Shown piece after piece: positions 13,434 through 21,927 of a stretch of DNA of 23,838 nucleotides. Source of the stretch: JAGLSB01 sp023135955 (GTDB lineage: Bacteria > Bacteroidota > Bacteroidia > Bacteroidales > GCA-2748055); the NCBI GenBank assembly GCA_030673645.1, contig DAOVIO010000048.1:1-23838 (forward strand), given 5' to 3'. The notes beneath the pieces are model-generated. The model saw only the letters and a list, made by a program, of their open reading frames with translations, did not search any database and had not been told where the DNA came from. Made by a program: the position numbers and the translations under genes. Positions within the stretch are counted from its first letter, which is position 1; the number at the start of each line of letters is the position of its first letter.

Positions 13434-15500
13434 ATGAGAACTTTATCCAAACTATTATCCTTTTTCTCAGAAAAGTGGTTGATCTTGCTATTAAGTCTAC
13501 TAATTAGTGTCCCTATTTCATATCTTTTTTTAGCAGATGTTCATTATCTATCAACTGATATTGAATGGGAAAAAATCCCCCGGGCAGGGAATATTTTTTA
13601 TGAATTTGATGGAGGATTAAGATCAATCCAACTTATAGATTGGGATACTACATTACAGGTAATGGGTTTAGATGAGGACCGGACTGTAATTAATCAGTGG
13701 AACATTGGAGGAAGAATTTCAGATCTGGAGGAAAAATCTATATTGATTGAGGATATAGACGGAGACAGTTTCCCGGATGCGAGTTTTCTGCAACTTATTG
13801 GGAATAAAGTATATTTAGCAGTAATACCTGTAAACTTGCATGTTAACTATTATCATAAGTATTTTTTAGATAGTATCCAATTCTCTGAGATGGATAGGAA
13901 ACCGATTTACAAGCATGATATACAATCGTTTATAATACCCGGTACAGATAAGAAAAATGTTGCTGTAATTATTTTTGCAGGACATGCCAAATATCCAAGA
14001 AAATTGTATTTGGTAGATCTTCAGGAAGATACTGTATATTTATCAAAAACTGATGGTAACTGTTTTACAAGTTTGTCAATTGAGGATGTTGATGGTGATT
14101 CGTCAATGGAATTCTTTGGCCATAATGCCTCTCCCGGGAATTTTCACAATAAATCAGCACTAGCTTTTAATGATTCAAGTACATATTTGATGGTTTTTAA
14201 CGAAAATCTGGAATTCGAGTTTCCTCCTGTTGAATTTAAATCACTCTTTTCCAGATTTAACAATTTTTCTTTTCCAACAGATACCGGAAATTACTATTTA
14301 TCGTCGATCTTTGACAATTCATCACCTAGAACAATATTTCCAGTATATCTATCAGATCTAAAAGGAAATTTAGTTGATTCAACTTTTATAGGACCAAATA
14401 CCACGCCTACTGATTTTTTTAAAGAATCGCCTGGGATTTATGCATATACTTCTGGTGGGGATATTTATAAAATTACAGATTTCAAGAATCCAGAGTACCT
14501 TACAAATATTAAAGAATTAAGAACCCGAGGATTAAAATTTGTTGAGATTGGAGAGAAGGATGGCTTTTTCATTCAAGTTTTCGAGAAAGAGATTCGTTTT
14601 TATGATTCTAAATTCAAATTGGCAGAAAAATTTAAGAGTTTTTTCACAAAACCATATGAATTGAGAATTACAAGCTTTGGAGATAATAGCATTGATAAGG
14701 GAAAACTACTTTTTCAAGATACTGAAAATGCAATTCTATTAAATTTTAATAAGAACCCTTTGTGGAAACTCAGATTCTTTATTGTTCTTTTATTCCTTAT
14801 TATCAGTTTCTATATCATGAGCATTTTGGCTTTTTTATTGAGCTATCAGCAAAGTAAAAGACTGGAAAGAGAGAAAGAAATAACGGAACTAAGATTTAAC
14901 GCAGTTAAGAATCAGTTGGAGCCACACTTCCTCTTTAACTCATTAAACTCAATTGGTCATTTGCTTCTAACTGAGGAAAGAATGAAAGCATATTCATATC
15001 TTGAATCATTATCATTTTTATTACGTAATGCCATTAATAATTCTTCGGAAATAGCTGTTCCTTTAATGGATGAGCTTCTTTTTACAAGGAAATATCTGGA
15101 TATTGAGAAACTGAGGTTTGAAGAAAAGTTTGATTTTGAAATTAATGTAAGTGAAACAGTTGATAATGAATTTCCGGTCCCAAAAATGATCATTCAGTTG
15201 CACTCGGAAAATGCAGTAAAGCATGGATTATTACATAAGGAAACCGGTGGTAAGATTGAAATACGCTTATCTGAGGATCAGGATAAACTGATTATTGAAA
15301 TCGATGACAATGGTGCCGGAAGGGCTGCGCAAACAGCCAGAAAGAAAGATCTAGGCAAAGGCTTAAAAATCTCAGAACAAATGCTGGAGCTTTATCAGAA
15401 AGTAATGAAGCATAAAATAAGCCAGGAAATCATAGATAAGATAGATTCTTTCGGAGAGCCACTTGGAACCCATGTAATTATTACTGTATCGAAAAAGTAG
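13434..15500 (+). CDS. LytS-type sensor histidine kinase with large extracytoplasmic domain
   Basis: This 688-residue membrane kinase is the partner of the preceding LytTR regulator. A membrane segment at about 15-34 is followed by roughly 400 extracytoplasmic residues, a second membrane segment (about 446-471), a short helical linker, a His_kinase domain and an HATPase domain. The phosphorylated His is H498 in LEPHFLFNSLN (PF06580-type). The ATP site shows ENAVKHG and DDNGAGR. The extracytoplasmic part has two DxDGD loops (D107-D111 and D218-D222), like those in FG-GAP/VCBS or calcium-binding propeller repeats. It probably forms a beta-propeller-like sensor, but I recognise no named domain. 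The ligand is unknown. Confidence 0.9.
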   Translation: MRTLSKLLSFFSEKWLILLLSLLISVPISYLFLADVHYLSTDIEWEKIPRAGNIFYEFDGGLRSIQLIDWDTTLQVMGLDEDRTVINQWNIGGRISDLEEKSILIEDIDGDSFPDASFLQLIGNKVYLAVIPVNLHVNYYHKYFLDSIQFSEMDRKPIYKHDIQSFIIPGTDKKNVAVIIFAGHAKYPRKLYLVDLQEDTVYLSKTDGNCFTSLSIEDVDGDSSMEFFGHNASPGNFHNKSALAFNDSSTYLMVFNENLEFEFPPVEFKSLFSRFNNFSFPTDTGNYYLSSIFDNSSPRTIFPVYLSDLKGNLVDSTFIGPNTTPTDFFKESPGIYAYTSGGDIYKITDFKNPEYLTNIKELRTRGLKFVEIGEKDGFFIQVFEKEIRFYDSKFKLAEKFKSFFTKPYELRITSFGDNSIDKGKLLFQDTENAILLNFNKNPLWKLRFFIVLLFLIISFYIMSILAFLLSYQQSKRLEREKEITELRFNAVKNQLEPHFLFNSLNSIGHLLLTEERMKAYSYLESLSFLLRNAINNSSEIAVPLMDELLFTRKYLDIEKLRFEEKFDFEINVSETVDNEFPVPKMIIQLHSENAVKHGLLHKETGGKIEIRLSEDQDKLIIEIDDNGAGRAAQTARKKDLGKGLKISEQMLELYQKVMKHKISQEIIDKIDSFGEPLGTHVIITVSKK

Positions 15501-15560
15501 GATTGGTACTGGTTACTGGTTACTAGGAAGAGATTTATAACCACCAACCAGCCCCATTCT

Positions 15561-16316
15561 TTATGATCCAAACTCATTCATTTCATATTTCTTCAGATCT
15601 TCATATTCCTTGTCACTATAATCTGGTGCAGGGAACATCACTTCACCGCTAAGCCATGATTCTATTGCATTTTCGGTGTTGAGAATGTGATTCATTGCCG
15701 ATTCAAGACTTAGCACAGGTACATCAATTTTTTTTTCGCGGAGAAAAGCCGCAATACCTTCACTTAGCATTCTGCCTGCATGAAGAGGAAAACTATACAA
15801 TTTGGCATAATCAGTTTTGCTTTCCGGATGTTTGAAAAAGTCTTTGCATGACTCCAGATTCATTGATAGATATATTCTGCAGGCCATCGGCCTTACGGGA
15901 TATATGGAACAGGTTTTCTCTTTTAGAAATGGACAGTCATCTTTATTGGCCAAAACATTTTTCAGGGACATATTTTTGGTATTCAGATCTTTGGACGAAA
16001 CTTTAGACTTAAGAACAGATAGTTCCTTAGCCTCAAATTTTGATTTTATATATTCAGTAATATACTGAGTCTCCCTTGGATTTATAAAAACGACCTGAGT
16101 ACAACACCAGTGACAAACTTTTTTGCAATCAATTATCTGATTTTCCTGTTTTATTCTGGTTTCAAAAACCTCAAGAAGGTCATCAATATTAGCATACAAA
16201 GTTTCAGTTAGATGTAACAATCCACCCGGACTTACAAAATCTTTCAATATGTTTTCAGCTAATTGATAACCATCATTAAAAAAAACATTATCAATCTCAT
16301 TGTAATTATCTGCCAT
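15561..16316 (-). CDS. YkgJ-family cysteine cluster protein
   Basis: This 251-residue protein has the CxxxCxxCC arrangement of the YkgJ/CxxCxxCC family at C64, C68, C71 and C72 (CKKVCHWCC). A second set at C128, C136 and C146 (DDCPF, TCSIYPVRPMACR) and C157 follows. Such proteins are predicted to bind zinc or an iron-sulfur centre, and their biochemical role is largely unknown. No signal peptide is seen. It converges on the histidine kinase with a 60-bp gap and no strong terminator, so it is probably unrelated to the kinase. Confidence 0.88.
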   Translation of the reverse strand: MADNYNEIDNVFFNDGYQLAENILKDFVSPGGLLHLTETLYANIDDLLEVFETRIKQENQIIDCKKVCHWCCTQVVFINPRETQYITEYIKSKFEAKELSVLKSKVSSKDLNTKNMSLKNVLANKDDCPFLKEKTCSIYPVRPMACRIYLSMNLESCKDFFKHPESKTDYAKLYSFPLHAGRMLSEGIAAFLREKKIDVPVLSLESAMNHILNTENAIESWLSGEVMFPAPDYSDKEYEDLKKYEMNEFGS

Positions 16317-16396
16317 ATTGCAAATTACAATAAATAGATCAGGATCCCATGATAATCTTCACTTTAGAGTTTTGCCATTCGAGAAGTAGAAATTAA

Positions 16397-16705
16397 AAGT
16401 CACTTATAGCATATTGGCTACGGTGGCATCCACAGGAAAATATTATGAAAGAGGGAAAGATTGATCTCAATATAAAAAACACAAATTTTACATATCCGGT
16501 TTTAGTAGACCTTATTACAGGAGAAGTTTTGATAATTGAGGAATTTGAAAACAGGGGGGAGGATGTTTATTTTAGCAATATTCCTTTAATGGATTATCTG
16601 CTATGTTTGGTAGAGAGAAATGGGGTTGAGATTATAAATTTATTTATTCTGACAAATTCTTTTCCTCGAAATTTTAATCACACTAATCCGCATAATTTAG
16701 ACTGA
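16397..16705 (+). pseudogene. C-terminal remnant of a larger gene, possibly a glycoside hydrolase
   Basis: The frame is open from just after a TAA (16394-16396) to the TGA before 16706, with an internal ATG at 16445 giving 86 residues. Residues before that ATG (LIAYWLRWHPQE) run smoothly into the rest (YPVLVDLITGEV, then GEDVYFSNIPLMDY and LCLVER). The whole looks like the beta-rich tail of a longer enzyme whose front is missing, not a small free-standing gene. The PVLVDLxTGxV and LMDYxLLxVER pattern reminds me of C-terminal domains of some Bacteroidota glycoside hydrolases, but this rests on memory of the pattern only. It lies beside a carbohydrate locus. As an alternative, the 86-residue ORF could be a small expressed protein. 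Confidence 0.45.
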
Positions 16706-16846
16706 TATATATATAATAGTCAAATCCGTATAGCTATGTAATACAGTCATATATGGCTATGATAACACGTATATAACGGGTTAAAACCTTTTTTTTAACA
16801 AAACTATTATTTATCTTGGTATAATATTAATAATCACAAATACCTT
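16706..16846 (+). promoter_or_regulatory. AT-rich intergenic region upstream of the GH36/TonB-receptor run
   Basis: This stretch holds no gene. It contains several imperfect mirrored short words (TATAGCTATG, ATGGCTATGAT, CGTATATAACGG). A small hairpin GGTTAAAACC sits next to eight or more T residues (about 16780-16797) and could weakly terminate transcription from the remnant. A TATAAT box (about 16820) lies near the start of the next gene. A promoter for the downstream run must be here, but no clean TAnnTTTG box is seen. Confidence 0.35.
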
Positions 16847-18892
16847 GTGAGATTTTATAACTTAAAATACCTAGATGTGATAAATATTAAAAAAGTCCTC
16901 AGCTTTATTTTTCTGATATCAATATTATTTTCAGTGAGTAGTCAGAATACTCTTCAGGACTGCAAAATTACTTTAAGTGACAATATTCTCAGCTTTACTA
17001 ATAGCGAATTATTAATTGAGTTTCAGTGGAATGAAGGAAATATAAAAGGCCACAAAATAACTAATCCAGGTACTTCACATTCATGGGATTTGAAAACCAA
17101 CATCGAGGCGCAGGAATCTCTAGATTCAAGTGTACCTTTAAGTTCAGACTTTAAGGTCCACTCGGTAATTAACAAAGAGCCATATCCTAACCACCTTGTA
17201 GCTGAAATTACTGCCGAATACAAAGACTTCGGAATACGTAAATCATTCAGATTATATCCTGGTGTAGGCGCTCTGGCTATGGATATATACGTGCGAAAAT
17301 CTTCCAGCAATGGCAATAATCTGGAATATAACTTTGATGAAGTGATTTCTTTACCAGGCAAGCAATGGAAAATAAATTCAACAGAGTTTTTCGACATCAC
17401 TGACCATAATAATAATCTTGTTTTTAAGAGGGAGTCTCTTTCTTTCTTGAAGCCTCTTAATTTGCGCGGGAATGTACTAATTGCTACCGATCTTATATCG
17501 AGCGAAAGGCTATTTATAATAAAGGAATCTCCTCATGGTGAAAGCCAATTTTTATATCCAGGATTTGATTTTCAGGTAAAATGGGGTGAAATAACAATTA
17601 AAAACATAGGAGCGTTTTATGAAGAAGTTCCGGATGATCAATGGATTAGGTGTTACGGTTATGTGATTGGCACTGGTGGCGATACAGATTTGAAAACTTT
17701 AATGACCATGAGGGATTATATGAAAAGCCGGCGAACGCATGATAATTTACGTGATGAAATGATTTTGATGAACACCTGGGGTGATCGTGGTCAGGATGGA
17801 AAAATAAGCGAATCCTTTATATTGGATGAACTTAAATCAGGCGAAAAATTAGGTGTAACACATCTGCAGCTCGACGACGGCTGGCAACAGGGTTTGTCAA
17901 AGAATTCGAAGACAGCTTCAGGAGCGCTGTGGGATAAATGGAGTGTAGAGGACTGGGAGCCACATGATTCAAGATTTCCTTCAGGATTTGAACCAATAAT
18001 AGATGCCGCATCCAAACATAATATTGGGATTGGCCTCTGGTTTCATCCAAGTGATGCTGATAGTTACTCTTTTTGGAAAGAAGATGCCGATATTATTCTG
18101 AATCTTTATAATAAATGGGGGATCAGGATATTTAAAATTGATGGCATGCAATTGCATGATAAAAATGCGGATCTAAATATGCGAAAGGTCTTTGATATTG
18201 TTACTGAGAGTTCAAAAGGGAATGTGACATTTAATGTTGATGCAACTGCCGGTCGAAGAGGAGGTTATTTTTATTTCAATGAATATGGAAACATTTTTCT
18301 GGAGAATCGTTATTCTGATTGGGGAAATTATTATCCGCACTGGACCTTAAGGAATTTATGGATGCTTTCGGAATTTGTTCCGCCTGAAAGATTACAAATT
18401 GAGTTCCTGAATAATATGCGTAACGAAAATAAATATAATGAAGAGGATCCACTTAGACCTTCAGCAATCCCATTCGAATATATATTTGCTGTTACTATGG
18501 CTGCTCAGCCACTAGCCTGGATGGAGTCAACTGCATTGACTAAAGAAGCATTCAAGATAGATCCCTTGATAGAAAATTACAAAGAAGTCATGGCAGAGTT
18601 TCATCAAGGTTATATTTTCCCAATTGGAGAAATCCCGGATGGACGTAGCTGGACAGGATTTCAGTCAATTTCAAATGATAATTCAGGATATTTTTTGATT
18701 TATCGGGAGAAAAATGAAAATGGTTCTTCAATATTTAAGACATATTTACCCGGCGACAAGAAAGTTATATTGAAAAAAATTGCAGGCTACGGTGAAAGTT
18801 TTAATACCATAACTAATAAAAATGGTGAAATTATTTTTAAATTGCCTAAAGATTTTAGTTTTGGATTATTTCAGTACCAGATCGCGCCATAG
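16847..18892 (+). CDS. Secreted alpha-galactosidase-like glycoside hydrolase (GH36/clan GH-D)
   Basis: This roughly 680-residue exported enzyme probably removes alpha-linked galactose or a related sugar. The start is uncertain: GTG at 16847 is the longest, and GTG at 16877 gives a tighter signal peptide (INIKKVLSFIFLISILFSVSSQ). The N-terminal half is a beta-sandwich as in GH36. The catalytic TIM barrel carries LQLDDGWQ, the nucleophile-type RIFKIDGMQLH (D432 from the longest start) and a second acidic site in ENRYSDWGNYYPHW (D491), consistent with the Melibiase fold. A short C-terminal beta domain ends the protein. The substrate cannot be told from sequence. It is followed after 34 bp by a TonB-dependent receptor, suggesting uptake of the released sugar. 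Confidence 0.85.
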   Translation: MRFYNLKYLDVINIKKVLSFIFLISILFSVSSQNTLQDCKITLSDNILSFTNSELLIEFQWNEGNIKGHKITNPGTSHSWDLKTNIEAQESLDSSVPLSSDFKVHSVINKEPYPNHLVAEITAEYKDFGIRKSFRLYPGVGALAMDIYVRKSSSNGNNLEYNFDEVISLPGKQWKINSTEFFDITDHNNNLVFKRESLSFLKPLNLRGNVLIATDLISSERLFIIKESPHGESQFLYPGFDFQVKWGEITIKNIGAFYEEVPDDQWIRCYGYVIGTGGDTDLKTLMTMRDYMKSRRTHDNLRDEMILMNTWGDRGQDGKISESFILDELKSGEKLGVTHLQLDDGWQQGLSKNSKTASGALWDKWSVEDWEPHDSRFPSGFEPIIDAASKHNIGIGLWFHPSDADSYSFWKEDADIILNLYNKWGIRIFKIDGMQLHDKNADLNMRKVFDIVTESSKGNVTFNVDATAGRRGGYFYFNEYGNIFLENRYSDWGNYYPHWTLRNLWMLSEFVPPERLQIEFLNNMRNENKYNEEDPLRPSAIPFEYIFAVTMAAQPLAWMESTALTKEAFKIDPLIENYKEVMAEFHQGYIFPIGEIPDGRSWTGFQSISNDNSGYFLIYREKNENGSSIFKTYLPGDKKVILKKIAGYGESFNTITNKNGEIIFKLPKDFSFGLFQYQIAP

Positions 18893-18926
18893 ACTATTTA
18901 TAAACAGAATTATTTAAGCTACATTT

Positions 18927-21893
18927 ATGACCATGAAAAAATTTCTATATACTTTATCCTTTGCAATCTTGCTTAATATTGTTTTTTTAGTTTCGGCCTT
19001 CTCACAATCGGGAACAGGAGCAATAGCAGGACATGTATCAGATGAAAATGGACAGGCAATGGTTGGGGCCACAATACTTATTGAGGAAATTATGCTTGGA
19101 ACCATTGCTGATGCAAATGGGAATTATCAATTAATTGGCGTTCCGGCAGGTAGCCAGACAGTAAAAATCTCTTTCATTGGATATACAGATGTAGAGGTTG
19201 AAGTTGAAGTTGTCCGGGGGAAAGTGACTAATCTTGACCAACAATTAAGTGTTTCTTCAGTAGAATTATTAGAGGTAGTTGCCTATGGTCAGGCCAGAGG
19301 ACAACTTGCTGCTATAAATCAACAATTAAATGCAAAAGGGATCTCCAATGTAGTTTCAGGTGAAAAACTTCGGGAATTACCTGATGTTAATGTTGCAGAA
19401 GCAGTTGGAAGGTTACCGGGACTTATGGTTGAACGTAACCGTGGTGAAGGTCAGAAAATAATTATCCGTGGATTAGCTCCAAAATACAATACTGTTTCAA
19501 TTGGTGGGCATATGGCACCATCTACATCAACAGATGACAGAAGTACAGACATGAGTATGATTGCGCCAGAAATTTTGGGTGGTGTGGAAGTATTGAAAGC
19601 AAATACGGCCGACAAAGATGCTGACGGTCTTGGAGGAACAGTTAACCTTACTCTTCGTGAAGCTCCATCGGGTTTTAAAATGAATGCAGGTATACTTTCG
19701 GGTTATAGTGGGCATTCTGAATCGCTTAGTAATTATCGTGGGACTTTCTATATGAGCAACAGGTTTTTCGATGAAAAGCTAGGGGTAATGGTAACAGCTA
19801 ATGTAGATATTGCGGAACGGAACTCAGATAAAATGGAAGTTGACTATGGAGTACAAGGGGATCCTTTAGAAGATGAAGACTATGTACAGCCTTGGATTGA
19901 TGGCTTGGAATTGCAGGCAAATGTCGAAGACAGGACTCGTAGCGGTGGAAGTTTACTAATGGATTGGAAATTAGGTCCTTCATCAACTATCAAAGCAAGT
20001 AATTTTTTCGGATATCTTGACAGAGATATTTATGACAGGGTAAAGGATTACTCCCTTGGTAATAATCGTATATATTTTAAAGGCTACCATGAAGAGGTTA
20101 GTCAATTGCTGTTTTCTAATGCTTTGGAGGGAAAACATTTTGTGTTAGGCTCAGTGCTTGACTGGGGAGCTTCCCGTTCACAGTCAATAAATAAAAGACC
20201 TTATGGAACCCGGTATGATTTCAGACAACAATCTGCATTTATTGGATATGAATCTGCCGGATCCTTTGATATGTTTGAGCCCGAATTATTACCCGCTCCT
20301 GAAAATCTGCAAGAGGAAATAGAGCAATCATATTTCTATGAATCAAGAAATGTAACATACGATGCTAATGAGGTTGAAACCAGTTTCTTCCTTGACTGGC
20401 AAAAAGCTTTCAGATTAGGAGATATATCAGGTTATATTAAAGTTGGTGCTAAACACAGATACAAAAAAAGGGATAGGTCGAACTATAGAACAGGACGAAG
20501 AATTGATTACCCTTCACAGGTAAGTGATTTTCTTGATGTATATCCTGATTATACACTAACAACTGCAGGTACTCTTGATAAATTGCAACTGATCAACTTT
20601 TTGGATGAAGACTATGTCCCATCTGATTTTATGGATGGCGAGTACAAATATCTTTCTGTAAATGAAGTTCTTAATTCTGATCAAATGGCCGATATAAATG
20701 AAAATTATTTACATGATTGGGAATATATTATTTATTCAGTGTCAAAAGATGACTATGTAACAGATGAGTCTATTCAGGCCTATTACCTTATGACAGAAAT
20801 TAACATTGGGAAGTATATCACTTTTATTCCGGGTCTAAGATATGAAAAAACATATCTTAAATACGATGCCAAAATTGCTGAAGCCTTACCCGATGGTGAA
20901 AATAGAGATCAAGAAGAGCAAGCATTGGATATGTTTAAAGACACTACTGCCAATAATACTTATTATGATATACTACCACAGATCCACCTCAGGATCAAAC
21001 CTACAAGCTGGTTTGACATTAGATTAGCATATACAAATACTCTTTCTCGAGCGGATTACAACCAACTTGCCCCAAAAGAGATAGTTAATTCAACTTCACA
21101 AACAGTCAAATTAGGCAATACGAAATTGAAACCTGCAGCTTCTGAAAATTTTGATGTAATTCTAACTTTCTATAAGAGCCGTTTTGGATTGTTCACTGTT
21201 GGGGCCTTCCAAAAAAACATTGATGATTTTCTTTGGACCAGAGATGCGCTTATACGTACTGGTACCGACACAGATCCAGATTTATTGAATTTGTCATATA
21301 GTACAGTAGGGTACTTAGCTACATATCCTGTAAACAATGAAAATATGTCAACTATTAAGGGACTTGAATTTGATATGCAGACAAATCTTGATTTTCTGCC
21401 TATTAAAGGAATTGTCCTAAATGCTAATTTCACTATAATGGAGTCCGAAACAAAATACTCTGAAACACTTATTGAAAGAGCACTTAATCCGGATTATGGC
21501 TTAGTTTTGTTTGCACCAAGAACTATTTTTATAAATCGTGATACGGCATATGTTGATCGACTTTTATCACAACCAAATTACCTCGCTAATATTGGAATCG
21601 GTTATGATAATAAAAAATGGGGTACATCTGTACGTTTATCTTTCAATTATCAGGACGATATACTTACGAGAGAGCAAAGAAGACCAGATGGGGCAGACAG
21701 GGAAGGGACTTTGGAGTTTTATCGCTGGGATTTTCAGCTTAACCAGAGGATAGTTAATAAACTTTCTCTTAATGTAAATGTATCCAATATATTTAATCAA
21801 CCTGATCGGTCAGTAAGATTAATTACAGGATATTATACTGAACTGGAATACTACGGATATATGGCACAAATAGGGCTTAAATATAATTTTTAA
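18927..21893 (+). CDS. TonB-dependent receptor with carboxypeptidase-regulatory-like N-terminal domain
   Basis: This is a 988-residue outer-membrane transporter. A signal peptide (about 1-27, ending FSQ) is followed by a carboxypeptidase-regulatory-like beta domain (31-108; GxVxDENGQAMVGATI, ADANGNYQLIGVPAG), a plug (about 140-245; LPDVNVAEAVGRLPGLMVER, IIIRGLAPKYNTVSIGG, GVEVLKANTADKDADGLGGTVNL) and a 22-strand-type barrel. It ends in Phe (IGLKYNF), as outer-membrane proteins do. The plug is closest in pattern to the TonB-Xanth-Caul type (TIGR01782) that imports oligosaccharides, rather than a classical SusC, and no susD follows. A second Met (18933) is the more usual MKKFLYTL start. It lies between a GH36-like enzyme and a secreted beta-helix protein, 34 bp from each. 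Confidence 0.93.
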   Translation: MTMKKFLYTLSFAILLNIVFLVSAFSQSGTGAIAGHVSDENGQAMVGATILIEEIMLGTIADANGNYQLIGVPAGSQTVKISFIGYTDVEVEVEVVRGKVTNLDQQLSVSSVELLEVVAYGQARGQLAAINQQLNAKGISNVVSGEKLRELPDVNVAEAVGRLPGLMVERNRGEGQKIIIRGLAPKYNTVSIGGHMAPSTSTDDRSTDMSMIAPEILGGVEVLKANTADKDADGLGGTVNLTLREAPSGFKMNAGILSGYSGHSESLSNYRGTFYMSNRFFDEKLGVMVTANVDIAERNSDKMEVDYGVQGDPLEDEDYVQPWIDGLELQANVEDRTRSGGSLLMDWKLGPSSTIKASNFFGYLDRDIYDRVKDYSLGNNRIYFKGYHEEVSQLLFSNALEGKHFVLGSVLDWGASRSQSINKRPYGTRYDFRQQSAFIGYESAGSFDMFEPELLPAPENLQEEIEQSYFYESRNVTYDANEVETSFFLDWQKAFRLGDISGYIKVGAKHRYKKRDRSNYRTGRRIDYPSQVSDFLDVYPDYTLTTAGTLDKLQLINFLDEDYVPSDFMDGEYKYLSVNEVLNSDQMADINENYLHDWEYIIYSVSKDDYVTDESIQAYYLMTEINIGKYITFIPGLRYEKTYLKYDAKIAEALPDGENRDQEEQALDMFKDTTANNTYYDILPQIHLRIKPTSWFDIRLAYTNTLSRADYNQLAPKEIVNSTSQTVKLGNTKLKPAASENFDVILTFYKSRFGLFTVGAFQKNIDDFLWTRDALIRTGTDTDPDLLNLSYSTVGYLATYPVNNENMSTIKGLEFDMQTNLDFLPIKGIVLNANFTIMESETKYSETLIERALNPDYGLVLFAPRTIFINRDTAYVDRLLSQPNYLANIGIGYDNKKWGTSVRLSFNYQDDILTREQRRPDGADREGTLEFYRWDFQLNQRIVNKLSLNVNVSNIFNQPDRSVRLITGYYTELEYYGYMAQIGLKYNF

Positions 21894-21927
21894 TTAATCT
21901 ATAATTATTAACTAAATACAATTAATC

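Noticed and set aside
15501..15560. Short direct repeats (ACTGGTT twice, about 15508-15521) between the kinase and the YkgJ gene
   Set aside because: Only two 7-bp units and a few extra bases, with no sign of a CRISPR-like array, attachment site or terminator.
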